Positions 5,540 to 7,464 of a stretch of DNA of 7,464 nt are shown one piece after another. Made by a program: the position numbers and the translations under genes. Source of the stretch: Eubacterium limosum (GTDB lineage: Bacteria > Bacillota > Clostridia > Eubacteriales > Eubacteriaceae); NCBI GenBank assembly GCA_959020865.1, contig CAUEUD010000182.1:1-7464 (forward strand). The letters are read 5' to 3'. Positions within the stretch are counted from its first letter, which is position 1. Every line of letters begins with the position of its first letter. The notes beneath the pieces are model-generated. The model did not search any database. It saw only the letters and a program-made list of their open reading frames with translations, and had not been told where the DNA came from.

Positions 5540-6382
5540 TTACATCTTTCCTAAAACCTTACCCTCAACCCGCACAGAATCCCATTCATGAATTTTGATG
5601 GGGGCATATTTTTTGTTATGAGAGATCAATTCATTATCGCCCAGCTCTTTGACAAGCGTTTCGCCGTTTATAACAAAGATGCCAATATCCCCAGTGTACA
5701 GGTTAGCGCTGCCGAGCTCAAAGAATAACATATCGCCATCGTAGAAAGTGGGCTCCATGGAGTCACCAGTAACTGGGATGATGTAATCCGCACCACGTGG
5801 GACACGGTTGGCTGGGTAGCTCACTTGGATAATTTCGACATTATCAGCATCGACACCCGATCCAGCGCCAGCCTCGCCAGTCCGGTAATTGAGTTCAACC
5901 TGATCTTCTTGGTTTTGCTTTTCATCGTAAAGGGGAATGACGTTATCGCCGTAGTATTGAGATGGTTCGTTGATCTGGTCGCGATCGGCTTCGTGCTGTT
6001 GATCGACTTGCTGTCGCTCTTGCTCAGCTTGCTTCTTTCGATTATATTCGTTTCTTAAAATATGATCTACAGAGTCGCGACCAAGGTCATCGATGTAGCG
6101 ATATTTTTCAATTAAATCAGTTTCGTTTATTGTGAGCCGGAGGCTACTATCTTCTTTATATCCGTTGTATCCGAAAGCAGAGAGGACGTCTTCAATTCCA
6201 TAAGTTTTACACATCACTAAAAGAGCGCCAGGTGTTGGCTGGCTATTTTCATTCTCCCAACTATATATCGTCGACTCTGAAGCTTTAAATCCTTTTTGCG
6301 TTAATAGTTCAGATATTTGTTTTACAGACATTTTTGCTTCGTTTCTATATTTTTTTAATGTTTCACCTATATTGTATGGCAT
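5540..6382 (-). CDS. Prophage repressor: XRE helix-turn-helix fused to S24 (LexA/CI-like) peptidase
   Basis: A 280-residue lysogeny-type repressor. The N-terminal XRE domain (about 5-65) has the HTH around VKQISELL to STIYSWEN. A highly charged Gln/Glu/Arg linker (about 110-165, probably coiled coil) follows. The S24 domain (about 180-280) has the catalytic Ser208 in GDSMEP and Lys245 in TLVKEL; a plausible self-cleavage site is Ala-Gly in GEAGAG (169-174). Self-cleavage in this family is stimulated by RecA, linking the switch to DNA damage. ATG 6382 is preceded by AAGGGAGA at 9 bp. It is the first gene of an operon with the DUF4258 and zinc-finger genes, and is divergent from a Cro-like gene across an operator region. 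All key residues are present, so it is probably active. Confidence 0.92.
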   Translation of the reverse strand: MPYNIGETLKKYRNEAKMSVKQISELLTQKGFKASESTIYSWENENSQPTPGALLVMCKTYGIEDVLSAFGYNGYKEDSSLRLTINETDLIEKYRYIDDLGRDSVDHILRNEYNRKKQAEQERQQVDQQHEADRDQINEPSQYYGDNVIPLYDEKQNQEDQVELNYRTGEAGAGSGVDADNVEIIQVSYPANRVPRGADYIIPVTGDSMEPTFYDGDMLFFELGSANLYTGDIGIFVINGETLVKELGDNELISHNKKYAPIKIHEWDSVRVEGKVLGKM

Positions 6383-6406
6383 TTCTTTGAATCTCCCTTT
6401 ATATCA

Positions 6407-6486
6407 TAAGAATATCATAATTATTTTAACGCGTCAATAAAAATTATGAGAATCTCAAAAAACACATTGATGTCATGAGAAACTTC
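6407..6486. promoter_or_regulatory. Three operator-like sites of the genetic switch
   Basis: Reference site: TTATGAGAATCTCA (6444-6457), containing the 11-bp palindrome TGAGA-A-TCTCA. A second copy on the minus strand (6407-6420) matches 11 of 14 positions, and TCATGAGAAACTTC (6473-6486) matches 10 of 14. One site covers the leftward -10 region, one lies between the two promoters, and one lies in the spacer of the rightward promoter. This is the arrangement expected for CI/Cro-type control. In addition ATATCATAA repeats directly at 6401-6409 and 6412-6420, 11 bp apart. Confidence 0.55.
6409..6437 (-). promoter_or_regulatory. Promoter of the repressor/DUF4258/zinc-finger operon
   Basis: Read on the minus strand, TTGACG (6432-6437), a 17-bp spacer and TATTCT (6409-6414) preceded by TG-A, an extended -10. 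The predicted start is about 6402, roughly 20 nt before the repressor ATG. The -10 overlaps an operator-like site, implying autorepression that would also set expression of the two downstream genes. Confidence 0.65.
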
Positions 6487-6495
6487 CAATATTTT
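6467..6495 (+). promoter_or_regulatory. Candidate promoter of the Cro-like gene
   Basis: TTGATG (6467-6472), a 17-bp spacer and TATTTT (6490-6495). The -10 is weak (four of six). An operator-like site (6473-6486) fills the spacer, so a bound repressor would block it. Confidence 0.4.
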
Positions 6496-6534
6496 ATAGG
6501 TATCACAAAAAACTAATGGAATGGAAGTGATTAT

Positions 6535-6759
6535 ATGGACGCGCCCACAAGAATCTTGTCGAGGTATGTTAGAGACAAAGGAATTAATTTATCAAAAATG
6601 TCTAGAGAAACTGGAATTCCATATATGTCTTTGTACGATAGTTTGTTAAACGAGAACAGGGACAGAGACTTAAGAGTTGGCGAATTTATGGGGATTTGCG
6701 GGTATCTTGAAGTTAATCCGATGAATTTTACAGATGATACAAAAACGACATTTACATGA
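6535..6759 (+). CDS. Small Cro-like XRE-family DNA-binding protein
   Basis: A 74-residue protein made almost wholly of one helix-turn-helix domain: helix 1 around TRILSRYVRDKG, then the HTH at about 18-38 (INLSKMSRETGIPYMSLYDS), and a C-terminal helix ending near NPMNF. ATG 6535 is preceded by GGAAGTG at about 5 bp. It is divergent from the S24 repressor over a 152-bp operator region, the place of cro in lambdoid switches, so it probably opposes the repressor. The minus-strand frame over the same bases is a shadow. Medium confidence in function, high that it is coding. Confidence 0.78.
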   Translation: MDAPTRILSRYVRDKGINLSKMSRETGIPYMSLYDSLLNENRDRDLRVGEFMGICGYLEVNPMNFTDDTKTTFT

Positions 6760-6933
6760 AAGAGACAAAGAAACAATCATATCCCTTGAAAATTATCTAA
6801 GAAGCGCGGATGCTCTTTTAAGGCAATTTACATATGGGCGTCAGGGAAAGGGAATATTTCTTTCGAGAATGCAGGGAAAGTATTGACTGCGCTCGGGAAA
6901 GAAATTGTTGTTCGAAACAAAGAGGAGAAATGA
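6734..6933 (+). pseudogene. Broken second helix-turn-helix (Cro/CI-type) gene
   Basis: Two frames together spell a small HTH protein. The first frame starts at ATG 6734, overlaps the Cro-like gene by 26 nt and runs 50 codons to TGA 6884-6886; its part ISLENYLRSADALLRQF resembles the first helices of an XRE domain. The frame ending at TGA 6931-6933 carries IYIWASGKGNISFENAGKVL and then TALGKEIVVRNKEEK, a typical last part of phage HTH regulators. The bases between seem to have lost some of the HTH middle, so a deletion plus frameshift is likely. Programmed frameshifting is possible but no signal supports it. No good ribosome binding site precedes ATG 6734. Confidence 0.5.
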
Positions 6934-6969
6934 AAACAAAAAAGCACTGGTATCAAAATCAACCAGTGC
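6933..6969 (-). terminator. Intrinsic terminator of the 60-aa gene
   Basis: An 8-bp perfect stem GCACTGGT (6944-6951) / ACCAGTGC (6962-6969) with a 10-nt loop. On the minus strand it is followed by TTTTTTGTTTT (6943-6933). It lies 8 bases past the stop of the minus-strand gene and against the end of the broken HTH gene. Confidence 0.85.
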
Positions 6970-6976
6970 CATTGGA

Positions 6977-7159
6977 TTAAAGCATCATAGCATCTATGTC
7001 CGAGTCTGCTGAGCTATTACGTTCTTCCATATTCTTTTCGATCTTAGAAAATACATCAAAGTATTTATCTGTCAGTTCGGAAGGTGTGAGGGAAGAGACG
7101 TCCCAGGTTTTATCTAAATAAAACAATGCCAGAACATGGGCCAGTTTATCAGATTCCAT
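6977..7159 (-). CDS. Small hypothetical acidic protein
   Basis: A 60-residue protein that I cannot assign. It is acidic, predicted mostly helical, with no membrane segment and no cysteine. The middle pattern SLTPSELTDKYFDVFSKIEK resembles short uncharacterised proteins found in Firmicute prophages and conjugative elements, but this is an impression, not a match. Coding is supported by AAGGAG 8 bp before ATG 7159, an upstream extended -10 promoter and an intrinsic terminator directly after the stop, making a complete single-gene unit. It faces the plus-strand Cro-like gene and its broken neighbour. Confidence 0.65.
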   Translation of the reverse strand: MESDKLAHVLALFYLDKTWDVSSLTPSELTDKYFDVFSKIEKNMEERNSSADSDIDAMML

Positions 7160-7206
7160 GTGATCAGCTCCTTATTAGAATTTCAGCGTCAAGCACTGAT
7201 ATTTAG

Positions 7207-7215
7207 AGTATATCA
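7207..7215 (-). promoter_or_regulatory. Extended -10 promoter of the 60-aa gene
   Basis: Minus-strand TG-A-TATACT (7215-7207), with a predicted start near 7200 and a leader of about 40 nt. The -35 region (TGATTT at 17 bp) is weak, which an extended -10 can tolerate. Confidence 0.45.
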
Positions 7216-7239
7216 CAGATAGTTTAAAGAAATCAGTAA

Positions 7240-7464
7240 AACTCGCCGGTAGTATTAACAGGGCCGCAACCCTCGTTAAATCCTCTCCAAAATATAGAAC
7301 GTATCAAGCTTACCTTGACTGAACACACGGGAGATAAACTTCCCCCCACAGCAGCTACGTTAGATAATGTAAAATTCGAATACAATGAGAGTTGTAAAGG
7401 GGACAATTCAAATGATCTGCTGTCTTTAATCAGGACAAATGAACCCAGATATTTTAATTTTAAT
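7240..7464 (+). other. Edge region open on both strands, gene unassigned
   Basis: On the plus strand a frame is open for 75 codons from 7240 to the right edge (reading VLTGPQPSLNPLQNIERI, later DNVKFEYNESCKGDN) with no ATG or GTG start and no ribosome binding site. The only alternative start is TTG 7315, also without one. On the minus strand a frame is open from the edge (7463) to TGA 7233-7235 and ends GPVNTTGEFY. The plus frame has the more protein-like composition (Asp, Glu, Lys, Asn); the minus frame is rich in Ser and Leu, as antisense frames often are. It is either the start-less remnant or interior of a plus-strand gene, or the 3' end of a minus-strand gene entering from the right. No family recognised. 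Confidence 0.3.

Noticed and set aside
6930..6980. ATG with GAGGAG upstream opening a 16-codon frame
   Set aside because: The frame lies in the terminator hairpin of the minus-strand gene and ends after 16 codons; the SD match is chance from the Lys/Glu-rich end of the broken HTH gene.
4120..7464. Search by eye for a repeated rnpB-end sequence as a right attachment site
   Set aside because: No second copy of the terminator or border sequence seen; the element probably extends beyond the window or has lost its right end.

Overview
The window looks like a low-to-middling GC Firmicute chromosome, probably a Clostridia member of the Eubacterium limosum/callanderi type. This rests on the style of the htrA/two-component genes, the strong AGGAGG-type ribosome binding sites and the RNase P RNA; the species is an inference. 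The left half (about 1-4190) is ordinary chromosomal backbone. The right half (about 4190-7464) is a more AT-rich accessory segment that reads as a decayed prophage or integrative element.

Backbone. After a 333-base upstream region with promoter signals come three same-strand genes: a membrane-anchored HtrA/DegP-like serine protease (334-1569), an OmpR/PhoB-type response regulator (1590-2258) and a two-transmembrane sensor kinase (2248-3732) whose TTG start lies inside the end of the regulator gene. The layout resembles the CssRS/HtrA envelope-stress circuit. Upstream of htrA are four TTCA-type half-sites spaced exactly 11 bp apart, ending 10 bp before a -10 box; this is the geometry expected for a PhoB/OmpR-family activator, so the operon is probably autoregulated by its own response regulator. 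RNase P RNA (rnpB) follows 37 bases after the kinase stop, with its own near-consensus promoter and a strong terminator at 4125-4182.

Accessory segment. Immediately past the rnpB terminator is the C-terminal part of a tyrosine integrase on the minus strand, truncated and frameshifted at least twice. A promoter and an intrinsic terminator then delimit a candidate small RNA of about 80 nt on the plus strand. Next comes a compact minus-strand operon of three intact genes, read 6382 to 4980: an XRE-S24 (CI/LexA-like) self-cleaving repressor, a DUF4258 protein (toxin-like) and a YgiT/MqsA-type zinc-finger protein (antitoxin-like). Between the repressor and the divergent 74-aa Cro-like gene is a phage-style switch region with back-to-back promoters and three related operator-like sites.

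Right of the Cro-like gene are a broken second HTH gene (6734-6933), a minus-strand 60-aa hypothetical gene with a clear ribosome binding site, promoter and terminator, and an edge region (7233-7464) that is open on both strands and that I cannot identify.

The most noteworthy points are the phased repeats at htrA, the coupling of an intact DUF4258/YgiT toxin-antitoxin-like pair to an S24 repressor while the integrase has decayed, and the orphan small RNA next to that pair. No CRISPR array, tRNA or complete insertion sequence is visible.
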